Source of the DNA: Cryptomeria japonica
Taxonomy: Eukaryota; Streptophyta; Pinopsida; Cupressales; Cupressaceae
NCBI RefSeq assembly: GCF_030272615.1
Contig: NC_081412.1
Coordinates: 344,217,870-344,281,869, forward strand
DNA length: 64,000 nt
Direction: 5' to 3'
Shown here: one piece after another, positions 44,374 to 55,810 of the stretch
How the letters are laid out: each line of letters starts with the position of its first letter
Numbering within the stretch: position 1 is the stretch's first letter
Program-made: the position numbers and the translations under genes
Notes under the pieces: generated by a model
Told to the model about the DNA's origin: nothing
What the model saw: the letters and a program-made list of their open reading frames with translations, nothing else
Databases searched by the model: none

Positions 44374-45821
44374 CCTAGAAGGTTGTAATACTGATGTTGA
44401 TCACATGTGTAGTACTCTAAAATAGGGTCATCATGTAATAGGAGTTTAATGTATTGTTTTTAGGTCTTCTAGGATGCTTAGAGGGCCTTTGGGAGCCTTG
44501 TAATACACTTGAATGCAAAGTTGCATCTTAAGTGTCAAAAAATGTAAAAGTTGCTAAGCAACATTTTGCAAAAAGTTGCATTTTTTGATGTTGGCAATGA
44601 AGAAGTTGGTTCAACCAACTAAACCAGGTAGTTTAAATCCCAAGACATCATCATTGTACGGGTTAGAAGTTCTGGAATGAAAAAGAAAAAGTTATAAGGA
44701 AAATCTTGTGTTGCCACCGTTTTGACTGTTTTTGTTCTTTTTGCCCTGTTGTACGGCCTAGTATAGCCTTGACAGAGGAATTTACTTGCAGGGGATGAAA
44801 GATTGTTGAGTCTACTTGCCAATAAGGTAGATCAAAAAGTTTGATTGAGTCTGGTTGTAGAGATTAGATCCATTCTCTTTGACTAGGTGTAAAACCCTTG
44901 CAAAGTAGGGTTTAAGGGGAAAATGGCTCTAAGCTAAGCATCCATTGATGGCACCAGTGGTAATCATGTGGAATTATAGGTTAGGGTTTTTACATATTTT
45001 TAGAGTAGGTGTTTTGGTTTTGCAGGGCTTTGTGATGATTGTGCAATGATGCCCTGGGCTCACAACTAGGAGTTGGTGAGTTAGGACAATAGAAGATGTG
45101 CGATTTAAGAGCACATATGGATTGGTAGAGGGGAAACTGATACATGGTTGGAAATACCTTTAAATTACATTAGAGAAACCTTAATTGATCTGTGCAGATG
45201 ATTTGACTGGTGAAGGTTTTTAAGACCAAATTTGTAAGTCACCTACGTAGGCCTAAAACCTTGAAAATAAGACACTTTTGGTTCCCCTATGTGTATAGAA
45301 AACCCAGATGCAAATTCAAAATATTATTTGTAACCCTGAAAAGGGTATTAAAATATGCAATTCATTTATGGCCTTGTGTGGGAATATTTGCAACTAAGCC
45401 CTGGAAACCACCATAGGAGGGCTAATTGTATTAGGCCTATTGGAGCTTGTAGAGACGAAGAGAGGTTGAGAAAGCTTGGCGATGGATTTGAAGGTGACCA
45501 AAATAGTAGAAGACACCAAATAAATTGTGTAAATTCATGCTACACTCTTGAAACAAGTTTGTGAAGTGGGATCCTTTGCATAGGTTGTTGGAGCACTTAG
45601 GAGTGATGATAGGGATTGAGGTGGAAGCCCCAATAGGAAGTGTTGATTGTTTAAGATCAATGGCTATACCTTGGAGGCAAGCCAAACTAGATTAGAGATT
45701 GGAGGTCTAGATAGAAAAAATCCTACCAATTACCATTGGATGGGCTTGAGGAGTTAGAGGGTTGAGTGAGACAAGAAATACAAGAAGGTGAATAGGATTA
45801 GCTCCAAGACTCTCTGCTTCA
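44221..45821 (+). repeat. 3' LTR of D
   Basis: 1601 bp, TGTGCAGGGA to CTCTGCTTCA, preceded by the purine run AGGGGAG. It closely matches 30901-32521 with small gaps. Confidence 0.93.
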
Positions 45822-46428
45822 AATGCCAAGTGTTGGATATCTAGGTTTACTTAAGGATAAGATCATATCATTCTTCCATTTTTGATAAGATTGAAAAAGA
45901 GAATTTCTCTTTGATGGAAGAGATTGAAACTATTTAGGCCAAAAGAGATCAATAGGAACACCAGGGCTTCTTTCAGATGGACAAAATAAGCTATGGTTCA
46001 TAGTTATGATTTCTTCATTGTGAGGAAATTTAAGAAACTTGTGGGTTGGAGAAGAAATATCCTTCATGGAAGATAGCCAAGGATAGACCAACTTCACATG
46101 GAATTTCTCAGAAGAAGGTATGATCACAAAGTCAACATCCATGGATATAGTATGGAATTCAACAGGAAGGGTGATAGAGCTAATGCTAGGACAAGAGAAT
46201 CCATAAAATAAATTTACAACCACATTAGAAGTATCATATATTGGTTTATACAATCATAAATTTAAAAGATACTCTTCAGTTATGACATTAACCATGCGAG
46301 AGGGATCAATCAGGGCACCACGACAAGGGATATCCTTAACCTTTACAACTATGTATAAAGGGCCATCTAGTGCTCTAATGGTCTCACTAGGGTGAAATGT
46401 AATAAAAGGGTCCTTAGGCATATCTTTT
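45822..46428 (-). pseudogene. Tat-like protease of F
   Basis: On the minus strand the frame enters from 46428 with PKDPFITFHPSETIRALDGP, then RGALIDPSRMVNVIT at the place of the active site. Other members have Asp-Asp/Ser/Thr-Gly there; here it reads IDPS. After a stop near 46255, 46253-45930 gives LPVEFHTISMDVDFVIIPSS and HKFLKFPHNEEIITMNH, matching the protease end of E (YHQCVKFPYEGQEITI). It continues across D into the proline-rich linker at 30900. Confidence 0.78.
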
Positions 46429-47418
46429 TGTATACACCTAAAAATGGTCTGAAGATAATTAATTAAATAAGCAATTATTTAATTAATCCCCTTCCCAATT
46501 TAATTAAATTCACTAAGCAATTTGATTAAATTTCTCTTTTCATCTACTTATTAATAAATCTAAGAATTTATTTAATAGGTTCATTAATTAATTCAAATTA
46601 ATTAATTCCCTCCATCCAAAATTCATTTCTTCTAAATCCTTAATTAATTAAAACAAACCAAATTCATGAGTTGAGATTAATTAGCCTTTTCCTATCATTT
46701 GAATTTTTAAATTCAAATTCACCTAACTTCTACCACTCCTAAACCTAACCATTCCTAAACCTAAACCATTCTACCTACCCACCATGTCCCCTTTCATCCA
46801 ACATCTTCTAGAACCTTTGTGACACTTGTCACTAAGTGTTCCCTTTCATCTAATTCCTTCTAGAAGCCTCTTGACACTTGTCACCATAGAGATGACAGAT
46901 GTTCCCTTTAATCCAACCCTCTTTGCCAACCTCCTCCAATTTAACCATTGATATATTTAAATCAATCTTGACCGTTGATTCTTGCCACCTCACCCCTAGC
47001 CTTGGGAAATCTATAAATAGACCTCATTTTGGAGCACAAAGGGTCCCAATTTCAGATCATTCTTACATATCATTTGCATTCAAGCATTGTTACTATAGGC
47101 ATCTAGCTTTTAGTTTATCAATCTTAGCAATGTTATCATGCTCAATTAGCTTAACTGCATCATCATTCTAGCTTAATCATGCTATTCTTGCTAGATCATG
47201 CATTATCATCATTCAAATCCTCCATCTAAGTGTAGTCAAGTCACTAGAATATGTATAATCAGATCTGAGAGAATTTTCGTACTTGCATTTACTAGGAGGC
47301 AATAAGTCGATTAGCTATGGTTTTACATTTCATTATTTTAATTAAGTAACCATTCCTTGTAATGATTTATTGAGTGCATTGTGGTTGTAGGTACATGTAC
47401 ACTTCACAGAGCAGGACA
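46429..47418 (+). repeat. 5' LTR of E
   Basis: 990 bp, TGTATACACC to GCAGGACA. U3 is rich in TTAATTAA. TATA box at 47011-47020. Confidence 0.93.
47011..47020 (+). promoter_or_regulatory. TATA box of E 5' LTR
   Basis: CTATAAATAG. The matching box in the 3' LTR is at 59329-59337. Confidence 0.6.
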
Positions 47419-47421
47419 TTT

Positions 47422-47438
47422 TGGCGCCCACCGTGGGG
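47422..47438 (+). other. Primer binding site of E
   Basis: TGGCGCCCACCGTGGGG, three bases after the LTR. This form is common in Tat-type plant elements. It is not the initiator-Met type. Confidence 0.8.
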
Positions 47439-49619
47439 ATGAAATCATCTCTTTTGGCCTCTTAATCTTCAACAAACTTCATCTCTATCTGGCTCTGTTT
47501 CAAAAATTTGTACGAGTTTCTTTTCCAACTTGTACGAACTTCCTTTAAGTCCAGGATGACAGGAAATCCTAACGTCGTACGAGGTGATTTTTTTGTTGTA
47601 CGACACTCTTTTACTCATTGAAAATTGTTGATATTGTGTCATACGAGATCCTTTTCATTGTTGTATAGGAGCTAAATATTTGTCGTACGAGTTTTGCTTT
47701 AGAATTTTTTGATTCGTTCGAGCTCATTCCTGTCTCGTACGAGCCTATTTGTATTCCTATGCGAAATATAACTTTGTGTCATACTAACAGGAAATTAGTG
47801 TCGTACGAGTCTCTGGTTTTGTGATTTTTAACAAGACAACATGTTAGGGTTTTCTGATTTTAATCCGAACTTCACTAATGCTAACCCTGATTGGTTTGTG
47901 AGATTTTTGGCAGCCTAACTATTTCCTGCAGGACGATTGACGAAGATACACTTGTCAAAGACAAATTTCAAAAACACAATCATGACTACTAATGGATCTA
48001 TTTTGCAGGTTGCCTATGAATCCAACTAAACTTTGTGTATTCATTAAAGTTTTCTAGGCACATTTCAATTTGGGCTAAAAAAAAATGAACAATCATGTAT
48101 TTCATGTCTTTGATGATAGGTGAGTATGCCATCACCTTTCTTAGGTGATCAGAAAGCTACACTCATCTTTTTCTTTCATTAGTACATTTCTTTAGCAGGC
48201 CTACCCTCCTGAGGAGTAATAACTCTTAGCCCTTAAGGCTGATGAGAGGGGAACGACCTAAGTGGGAATGGATAATGCCAAGTAATCCAACCCACTATAA
48301 AATAAATGTGTTTTTGATGAAAATCAAAGCAACGACAGTGCTCGGGAATAGCTCTCCTCCGTACCTTTAGGTATATCAAACCTTGGTTTTCAAGGCTGGG
48401 AGACCTCTTAATTGATTTTATACCCTGACGCGCTGAACAAATCCCTTACTAGTGTCGGTTAAAATACAAGCTACCCGATTCACCTCTGAAAGGCTGATAA
48501 TCTTTGTGTAAGAGAGATAGAAACTCTCCCAAGACACTTGCCATATCATGCCCTCATTAGCGTTTGGAGTCACATAATATGGCGTTGAGAATCCATTGCA
48601 TGAGACTCAGCGGCCATATTCTGATTAGCTATTGGGTGTGTACCTAAGTCAGCAAGAAAAGGTTTTCATTCTCAGCCAACTTCCTTATGGTTTAGCTTGA
48701 TTGGAGTCATTTATCATATCATGTGTTTACTGTGTATTCATCCCTAAATTGACAACTCAGACATCCAAAAACTGGAAGACATAAGCAAAACATTAAACTT
48801 CAGTTATAAAAAATTCAGCCAAACAAACATTTTTATCTCTGTCTAGTTATCTATCGTACAAGTTAGGATCTCTGTCGTATGAACCTGTTTGCATAAAATC
48901 TTGTGTCGTGCTACACAACATTCTATGTTGTACGAGTCATCTTTTTAGTCATATGGTTAAGAAAAGTGTTTCATATGAGCCTCTACTTTTTACATGAAAA
49001 ATTCTGCTTTGTCGTACAGACTCATATCTTGTGTCGTTCTAAGCTGCATATCCCGTCGTATGAAACTCTGCATTTGTCAATCCTGAGTTGTGTCCTCTAT
49101 GCTTGTTTTAGATTTATCATTTTTGCCTAATCAATTTGTAGTAAATATAAACACCTATTATCTGGTAGTCTATGCTTAGATTGTATGCTCGGTTCACTTG
49201 GTCAAGTTATCACCCATCAAAATTAGACTTTAGAAAATATACACCTCAATATTTCCAAGTGCTCACCCTTAACAAGTTCAAAATCTAAATATCTCAAAGT
49301 GCATTATCACCCTCTTTGATAAAATGATCACTCAAACATAGTTTCTCATCAGGATCAATCATCCTTTATCCTAAAACTGAAACGTTTGGTCAGGATAACC
49401 TTGTCCTACATCATAGGATATATCATTCCTACTGGACTTGGTTCTTATCAAATCATCATCATTGCACTCCTAAACCAAAGATTGAAAAACTTACAAACTT
49501 TTCAACACTTTAATTCTCTTTTAGTGTCATATCAATTTTTTGCCTTGAAATTGACTGTTGATCACTTACTCAAAACAACCTTTTGGACAATCGAATCCTA
49601 AGCAAAAGAACACACATGT
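47439..49619 (+). repeat. Long leader of E with repeated TCGTACGA motifs
   Basis: 2.2 kb without a supported ORF. Two clusters (about 47505-47815 and 48850-49070) hold about 18 copies of a TGTCGTACGAG-like motif; the 8-bp core TCGTACGA is a perfect palindrome. Between them are blocks shared with D2 (CTGCAGGACG near 47929, TTTGCAGGTTGCC near 48002, GGTGAGTATGCCATC near 48119). Confidence 0.75.
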
Positions 49620-51067
49620 ATGCCCATTCCAGCTAGAGCTCAGAAACAAAGGATCGTAGAAACAAAAATCGAAACATTGGAAACAATCAAAGAACATATA
49701 ATCATGGAACATGAAGATGAAATACAAGTTGAAAGAGAAATAACAGAACAAAACATCAGAGACATCAAGAAAGATCCCCAATTTGACAAATTTATGCAAA
49801 AATTGTTGGAAGAAGAAAAAGAAAAATATTTCCTAATGCTAGCCAAATTTGGTGCTACACTTCCCCAAGATTTTGATGTGAATAAATTGACACAAAAGAA
49901 AAGTGACCCTCCCCCTAATAATGAACAATATGAGGACATCTTTGGTCTCTGCATGAATGACACATCAATTCCCAATAACACCAGAATCAATGAAGAAACC
50001 GACATACCTAGAAGAGATGAAGTAGAAATCCTGAATAATATTCAATTCAATGAGGATACAAGAAGAGCTAGAGATAAAACAAGAAGAGATCCCAATCCTC
50101 CTAGAATGCAAAATCATGGTCATGCAAGAATAAATCATGTTTACAATCCTATCATGACTCTCACACAACAACTACAAGTAGTGCAAACACAAATCCAAGA
50201 GATGCAAAGAGGAAATGTTAGAAGATACTCACTTCAAGAAATTTGTCCTTATCATTTTGACATAAATTTAAACATGATACCATTTCCTATAGGTTTTGAA
50301 ACTCCGAGATATGAAAAATATGATGGAAGCACTGGCCCTCAAGATCATATACGAGAATTTTGCACAATGAGCATGGATTTTTCACACGAGGATACCTACT
50401 TAATGAGACTATTTCTGAAAAGATTAACTGGACTAGCTATGGAATGGTTCTCCAAACTTACACCTAGAATCAGATCATTTTCAGAGTTGGTGGATAAGTT
50501 TGTTTCACAATACTCCTATAACATACAACATGAAGTAACAATGTTAGACCTATGTAACACTAAAAAAAAAAGTGGAGAACCCTTCATGACATTCTTATAA
50601 TGATGGAGACGGCTAGCATTGCGGTATCCTCGTACATTGCCAGAGTACAAAAAAATGGACATATTCATTGACAACTTAAATGATCAAATGAGTTATTACT
50701 TAAAAATGCAAGGAAATCAAAGCTTTGGAAAAATGGTTGATAATGGAATCAAAATGGAAGAAGCCATGATAAAGAAAGGTGAGTTGAAAATTTACAAAGG
50801 AGTCCATCCTCCTAACAACAACAATAACAACAATCACAATGATAAACCAAAGTTTTGGAATAGAAATCTAAATATTGTCAATGATGGAATAGTAGATAAT
50901 AACAATGTGAAACCAAAACAACCGGTTTTCAATTTATCTACTCACTCAGCAGTAGCACAACAAAACAACAATCACCAAAGAGCAACTATCAAAAATTTCT
51001 TTCGAAGACAATTCACAAACATTGGTGAACCCCTTAGATCAGCATTAAAGACACTTCTCGAAAAAAA
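49620..51067 (+). pseudogene. Tat-type gag of E
   Basis: Starts MPIPARAQKQ at 49620. A Glu/Lys-rich, probably helical N-terminus is followed by QQLQVVQTQIQEMQRG and the capsid core: PYEKYDGSTGPQDHI-like text (FETPRYEKYDGSTGP), MRLFLKRLTGLAMEWF, SFSELVDKFVSQYSYN. Two adjacent in-frame stops (TAA TGA, 50598-50603) split it. The same frame continues 50619-51067 with LPEYKKMDIFIDNLND and an Asn-rich stretch. It ends at an A7 run (51061-51067), where the frame shifts by one base into the zinc-knuckle segment. Confidence 0.9.
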
Positions 51068-51643
51068 TTGATCACTTTACCAGAAGAAAGGAACTACGAA
51101 CCTCAAATCAAACCACCTTGGTGGAATGATAATCAATATTGTGATTTCCATCGAAACAAGGGACATCTCACAGATAATTGTCAAAAGTTGAAACATGTCA
51201 TACAAGACTTAATTGATAATGGTGTAATAACTGTGGATGGACATACAACAAATGAATCTCATACAACCTTTAAAAATCCACTTCCAAACTATGAGAAAGG
51301 TGAGTCATCAACAACAAACAATGGTAAGGGTAAAGCAAAGGTAAACTATGCTCATACATATGACAATGTGGTGAATGTGATTGTAGTTAAAGAAAAACAA
51401 AATCAAGAACATGCTCAGGCTATCACAAGAAGCAAAGCCAAAGTTGTTTTGTCGGGTCCTACAACAAACACATCATCCACTACAACAAAACAATACAATC
51501 TAGTGGAACAATTCCAGAAAACACCTACCCAAATATCAATCTTGGAGCTTTTGAAGATTTCACCCACACATAAGGAGATTCTCGAATGAGCATTAGTAGA
51601 TACCACAGTATCCAAAGATCTTGATATTGATCAATTCCAAACC
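51068..51643 (+). pseudogene. Zinc-knuckle segment of E gag
   Basis: Open frame 51068-51589 with PPWWNDNQYCDFHRNKGH and LTDNCQKLKHVIQDLIDNG. The metal site is C-X2-H-X4-H-X4-C, the usual variant in Tat-type gags. A basic, Asn/Thr-rich stretch leads to VEQFQKTPTQISILELLKIS, the normal pre-protease phrase. A TGA at 51587 breaks the link to protease in the same frame. Confidence 0.88.
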
Positions 51644-52405
51644 TTGGTGGGACACCTCACAACCCCTCATTGCTTATCATTCACTAATGAAGATGACATG
51701 TCCTTACAACATCCTCACAACGCTCCTTTGCATATTGAAGTCCTTATTCACAAAACCCAAGTAAAACATGTTCTAATAGATGATGGAGCTGGCCTAAATA
51801 TCTATTCATTGAGTCTTGTTCATGCCTTAGGATATTTAGAAAATGCAGTTGATGTCTGGAAAAGGATCAATATAAAAGCCTATGATGAAGAAGAACATTC
51901 CTCCAAGGGAATTGTGATACTACCAATTAGAGTGGGACCTCTACAAAAAGACACAACATGCCAAGTTCTAGACTTAGACCTGTCATATAATGTGCTCCTA
52001 GGGAGACCATGGATACATGACTTGCAAGTTGTCCCATCAACCTATCATCAATGTGTCAAATTTCCCTACGAAGGACAAGAAATCACAATATCATCAGATG
52101 CAAATCCATTCCAATATTGTAGCAATCTAAAAGTGGCTCAGGAAGTAATTGATCCTCATAATAGGGAAGGGACATCTTTGAACACACAATCCAAAGAAAA
52201 ATCATTCGCCTCTATTCTATCAAGTATGGAAAAACAAATGCAGCTAAGAGATCAAGGGAATGAAGAATACTCAATATCACAATTACCACTTTCTCCTAAA
52301 TCCTTGGGAAAACCATCAAGTTCTAAACAACAACCAATTGTGAAGCATCTTCCAATATTTGATGGAGCATTCATTAGTGTTGAAACCTTATCAGAGGAGA
52401 CATAA
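51644..52405 (+). CDS. Aspartic protease of E
   Basis: The 253-codon open frame begins inside the segment (TLVGHLTTPHCLSFTNED). Active site HVLIDDGAGLNIYSL at about residue 48, with Asp-Asp-Gly where retroviral enzymes have Asp-Ser/Thr-Gly. VLLGRPWIHDLQVVPSTYHQ and VKFPYEGQEITI close the domain. It would cut the gag-pol polyprotein. It is in phase with the zinc-knuckle part and with RT, with a stop at 52403. Confidence 0.9.
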   Translation: MVGHLTTPHCLSFTNEDDMSLQHPHNAPLHIEVLIHKTQVKHVLIDDGAGLNIYSLSLVHALGYLENAVDVWKRINIKAYDEEEHSSKGIVILPIRVGPLQKDTTCQVLDLDLSYNVLLGRPWIHDLQVVPSTYHQCVKFPYEGQEITISSDANPFQYCSNLKVAQEVIDPHNREGTSLNTQSKEKSFASILSSMEKQMQLRDQGNEEYSISQLPLSPKSLGKPSSSKQQPIVKHLPIFDGAFISVETLSEET

Positions 52406-53758
52406 GACAAAGATGTGCTATAATGGCTATACAAAGATGAAGAAGTTCAACAAAAGCTCAACAATGTCAGAATACCTACAGAAAAATATGGAAAAGGATT
52501 CAAGATTCTTCGAAGGATGGGATACACTGGGACAGGCCCTATAGGAAAAAGAAAAGAAGGTATCTCAGAACCTATTCAGCCTCATACTTAGCAGACTATA
52601 GACAAAATAGTTTTAGGATATGGACAAGTCACTCTACCAGAAGATACATCTTTTAGTCAACAACAAGAGGAATATGAAAACACACAAGAACAACTGGCAA
52701 TTGAAAGGGAAGAAAAATCAGCTAAGCAACAAGCACAAGCAAACACAAAATGGCAAAAGAAGCAAGCTTCAAATCAACAAGAGAAACAAACTAAAAGCTT
52801 CTCTCAAGCAGCATTAAATCTCAATCAAAACAAGAAAGAAGCTAATATAAGTTCAGGAGAACTCATAGAAAAGTTGACAAAACTCAATCTCAGACCTGAA
52901 GAAGTAGAATATGAAAAAAGAAAAAGTATAGCTAGAAAAGCGGAAGAAATGTTATATGACCAAATTTGTAAACTACAAGCTACAAGTGATATAGATTCTA
53001 ATGAATGGGAATGGGATTCCTATCACTCTAAAGAATCAGCTAAAGAAAAATGCTTTGAGGGAGATATAGAAGTCGATATAGTTCACACGTATGCAAGACA
53101 AACATCAGGAACTAGTTCACTTGAATTAGAATCACATTCAGCTAACTTGGACTTAACTGAGGATGATCAAGAACTTCTTACGCGAGGTCATTCTGATGAG
53201 AGTACCATTCTAGACATCGACGTACATATTCAAAACTTTGATACATCCATCATAACCCTTGAAACATCCCAGCCTGAAGATCCCCTACCTCTAATCCACC
53301 CTGAGCTTATTGATTGGGAAAATGAAGGGCATACTGGTATTGATACCTTTCCAAATGACCATGCTATATCTATATATCTTAACGCAATCAAACCCATAAC
53401 AACTCTCACTAGGAATTTCAGCAATGCATCTTCCAGTCAAGTGGGTGCCAAATCTCCTAGTCGCAAAAGTGAAAATAAAGAAAACAATATCAGGTCTAAT
53501 GCTGAAAACTATTTCTTGGCAACATTAGACCAAGAAAAAGTAAAAAGAAAGGATGCATCTAATGATGAAAACCTCCTTGAGGTGCTAGAAGATGGGAGAT
53601 TTGATACTTTACCTGAGCAATATCAAGAAAGATCATCCATTTTGATCGAACCAATAGAGGCAGTTTACTTCGGCACAATAGAACAACCAAAGATTCTTCA
53701 TCCAACAACATCTTTATTAGAGGTAGAAATGCAACAATATATGGAATTCTTCAAATGA
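52406..53758 (+). pseudogene. G-patch and linker between protease and RT of E
   Basis: In the protease frame, 52487-52580 reads GFKILRRMGYTGTGPIGK then KEGISEPIQP, a G-patch-like motif of the kind that binds RNA or helicases. A Gln/Lys-rich coiled-coil-like stretch follows (EEYENTQEQLAIEREEKS), then the open piece 52874-53758, acidic and weakly conserved, with Asp/Ser-rich text and DTLPEQYQERSSILIEP near its end. Stops are at 52403, 52427, 52589 and 53756, all in one phase. Confidence 0.8.
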
Positions 53759-55180
53759 CGGAAAATCAATTTTGCCTGGTCCTATGTAGATATACCAGGG
53801 TTAGATCCAGAGCTTATTATGCATCACTTGAATGTTAGCCTAGGAGCCAAACCAGTCAAACAAAAGTTAAGGAAAATGCATCCTCATATTGCTCTTTTAG
53901 TCAAGGCAGAACTAAAGAAATTACTAGATGTTGGATTCATCAGACCTGTAGCATATCCTCAATGGGTATCCAACATTGTTCCTGTTTCAAAACTAGATAA
54001 AAGAATCAGAATATGCACAGACTTCAGAGATCTTACTAACGCATGTCCAAAGGATGACTTTCCTTTACCTAACATTGACATCATTGTAGATTTAACTTTT
54101 GGACACTCCATGTTTTCTCTAATGGAAGGTTTCTCTGGATACAATTAGATCAAAATAGCACTCGAAGATCAAGAAAAGACAGCTTTCACATGTCCATGGG
54201 GTACTTTCTACTGGAACGTCATGCCATTTGGATTAAAGAACGCAGGTGCTACATATCAAAGAGCTATGACAACTATATTTCATGACATGATGCATACATT
54301 CATGGAAGACTATGTGGATGACATATTAGCTAAATCATACAACAGAGAAGAACATATAGAGATACTGGAAAATATCTTTGACAGGTTAGAACAATACTAG
54401 CTATGACTAAACCCTAAGAAATGTGCCTTTGGTGTCACTTCAGGAAAACTATTGGGATACATTGTTTCAGCAAGAGGAATAGGAGTAGATCCAGCTAAGG
54501 TTAAAGCAATCATGGAAATGGCATCTCCTAAGAATATTAGTCAACTAAGATCACTACAAGGAAGACTCTAGCCAATCAGAAGATTTGTCGCTCAATTAGC
54601 AGATAAATGTCAACCATTTACTCACCTATTGCACAAACATGTTAATTTTAAATGGGACCATCAATGTGAAGAAGCATTCAACAAGATCAAGGCATATCTC
54701 ATGCAACCACCTATTCTAATGTCATCAATTATAGGATAACCATTATTACTCTATGTATCAACTACTGAAGCATCATTGGGAGTTTTGCTCGCATAAGAGG
54801 ATAAGGAAGGAAAAGAACGAGCCATCTACTACATCAGCTAAACACTAGTGGGATATGAGTTTAACTATTCATCAACAGAAAAAGCATGCTTGGCAGTAGT
54901 TTTTGCTTCTCAAAAACTATGACACTATCTACTATCTCACTCCATCAAGTTGATAGCTAAAATTGATCCTCTGAAATATTTGCTTAGCAAAGCCACATTG
55001 ACAGGATGACTAGCAAGATGGATCATAATTCTAAGCGAGTTTGATATCAAATATGTTGACAGAAAAGCTATCAAGGGACAAGTCATCATAGATCAACTAG
55101 CAGAGACACCACTTCAAGATGACCATCCTCTACAGATTGAGTTTCCTGATGCTGATATCCTAACAATCATAACAAAAGCA
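53759..55180 (+). pseudogene. Tat-type RT and RNase H of E
   Basis: Enters with FAWSYVDIPGLDPELIMHHL. RT motifs: RIRICTDFRDLTNACPKDDF, MEGFSGYN, WNVMPFGLKNAGATYQ, catalytic YVDDILAKS (about 54310). The first RNase H follows: LLYVSTTEASLGVLLA, GKERAIYYIS, and IKLIAKIDPLKYLLSKATL. At least ten stops, mostly fitting CAA/CAG to TAA/TAG or CGA to TGA, with the frame otherwise unbroken. Confidence 0.92.
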
Positions 55181-55810
55181 TGGCAACTATACTTTGATGG
55201 TTTATATACACAACACGGATCAGGAGCAGGAATTCTATTCATCACACCACAAGGGCATACAATCTTGAAAGCATACAAATTAATCTTTCTATGCACAAAC
55301 AATATAGCAGAGTATGAAGCATTGGTTATAGGTATCAAAATGGTTGTAGAATGGAACATTAAACAACTTCAGGTCTTTGGAGACTCTCAGCTCATCATCA
55401 ATCAAATCAATGATGACTACCAAACAAAAGATGACAAACTAATACCCTACAAAAATATGGTTGATGATATCAAGAAGTACTTTGTAGAAATAACTTTTGA
55501 ACAGATCCAAAGAAATGACAACAAAGCAGCAGATGCCATGGCTACACTTGCTTCTCTATTTCAGACACAAGAAAATCAACAATGTTATGAATTCCTGGTT
55601 GAAGAGTTGTTTCATCCCACCTTTAATTGTCCTGATTCCCAAACCATCTGTCAGCTTATTGAACACAATTCCTCCTACTATGGTCAAACTTACATATACC
55701 TAAAAGACAATATCTTACCTTTGACTTATCGAAAAACCAAAAGAGAAACTTTACTCACCAATCCTCCCATTATACTCTCGTCGCATATACTCTATATAAA
55801 CGAGGTCTAG
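55181..55810 (+). CDS. Second RNase H (archaeal-like type) and tether of E
   Basis: The domain has all four acidic sites: LYFDGLYTQHGSGAG, NNIAEYEALVIG, VFGDSQLIINQIND and NKAADAMATLAS. It lies between the first RNase H and integrase, as in Tat elements. The tether runs to LPLTYRKTKRE. One base is lost or gained near 55790, after which integrase is in another frame. Confidence 0.85.
   Translation, partial: WQLYFDGLYTQHGSGAGILFITPQGHTILKAYKLIFLCTNNIAEYEALVIGIKMVVEWNIKQLQVFGDSQLIINQINDDYQTKDDKLIPYKNMVDDIKKYFVEITFEQIQRNDNKAADAMATLASLFQTQENQQCYEFLVEELFHPTFNCPDSQTICQLIEHNSSYYGQTYIYLKDNILPLTYRKTKRETLLTNPPIILSSHILYINEV

Larger units (their letters stand above)
30901..45821 (+). mobile_element. Gypsy chromovirus D, inserted in F, host of D2 and a solo LTR
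   Basis: Plus-strand element with LTRs of 1621 and 1601 bp, initiator-Met primer site, gag, protease, RT, RNase H, integrase and a C-terminal chromodomain. Flanks are AATGT (30896-30900) and AATGC (45822-45826), a target duplication with one mismatch. It is broken by a solo LTR in gag and by D2 in the RT/RNase H connection, plus several stops. Confidence 0.93.

Noticed and set aside
49640-50005. Minus-strand open frame opposite E gag
   Set aside because: Shadow of the gag frame: Ser/Phe/Cys-rich text caused by reading Glu/Lys codons backward.
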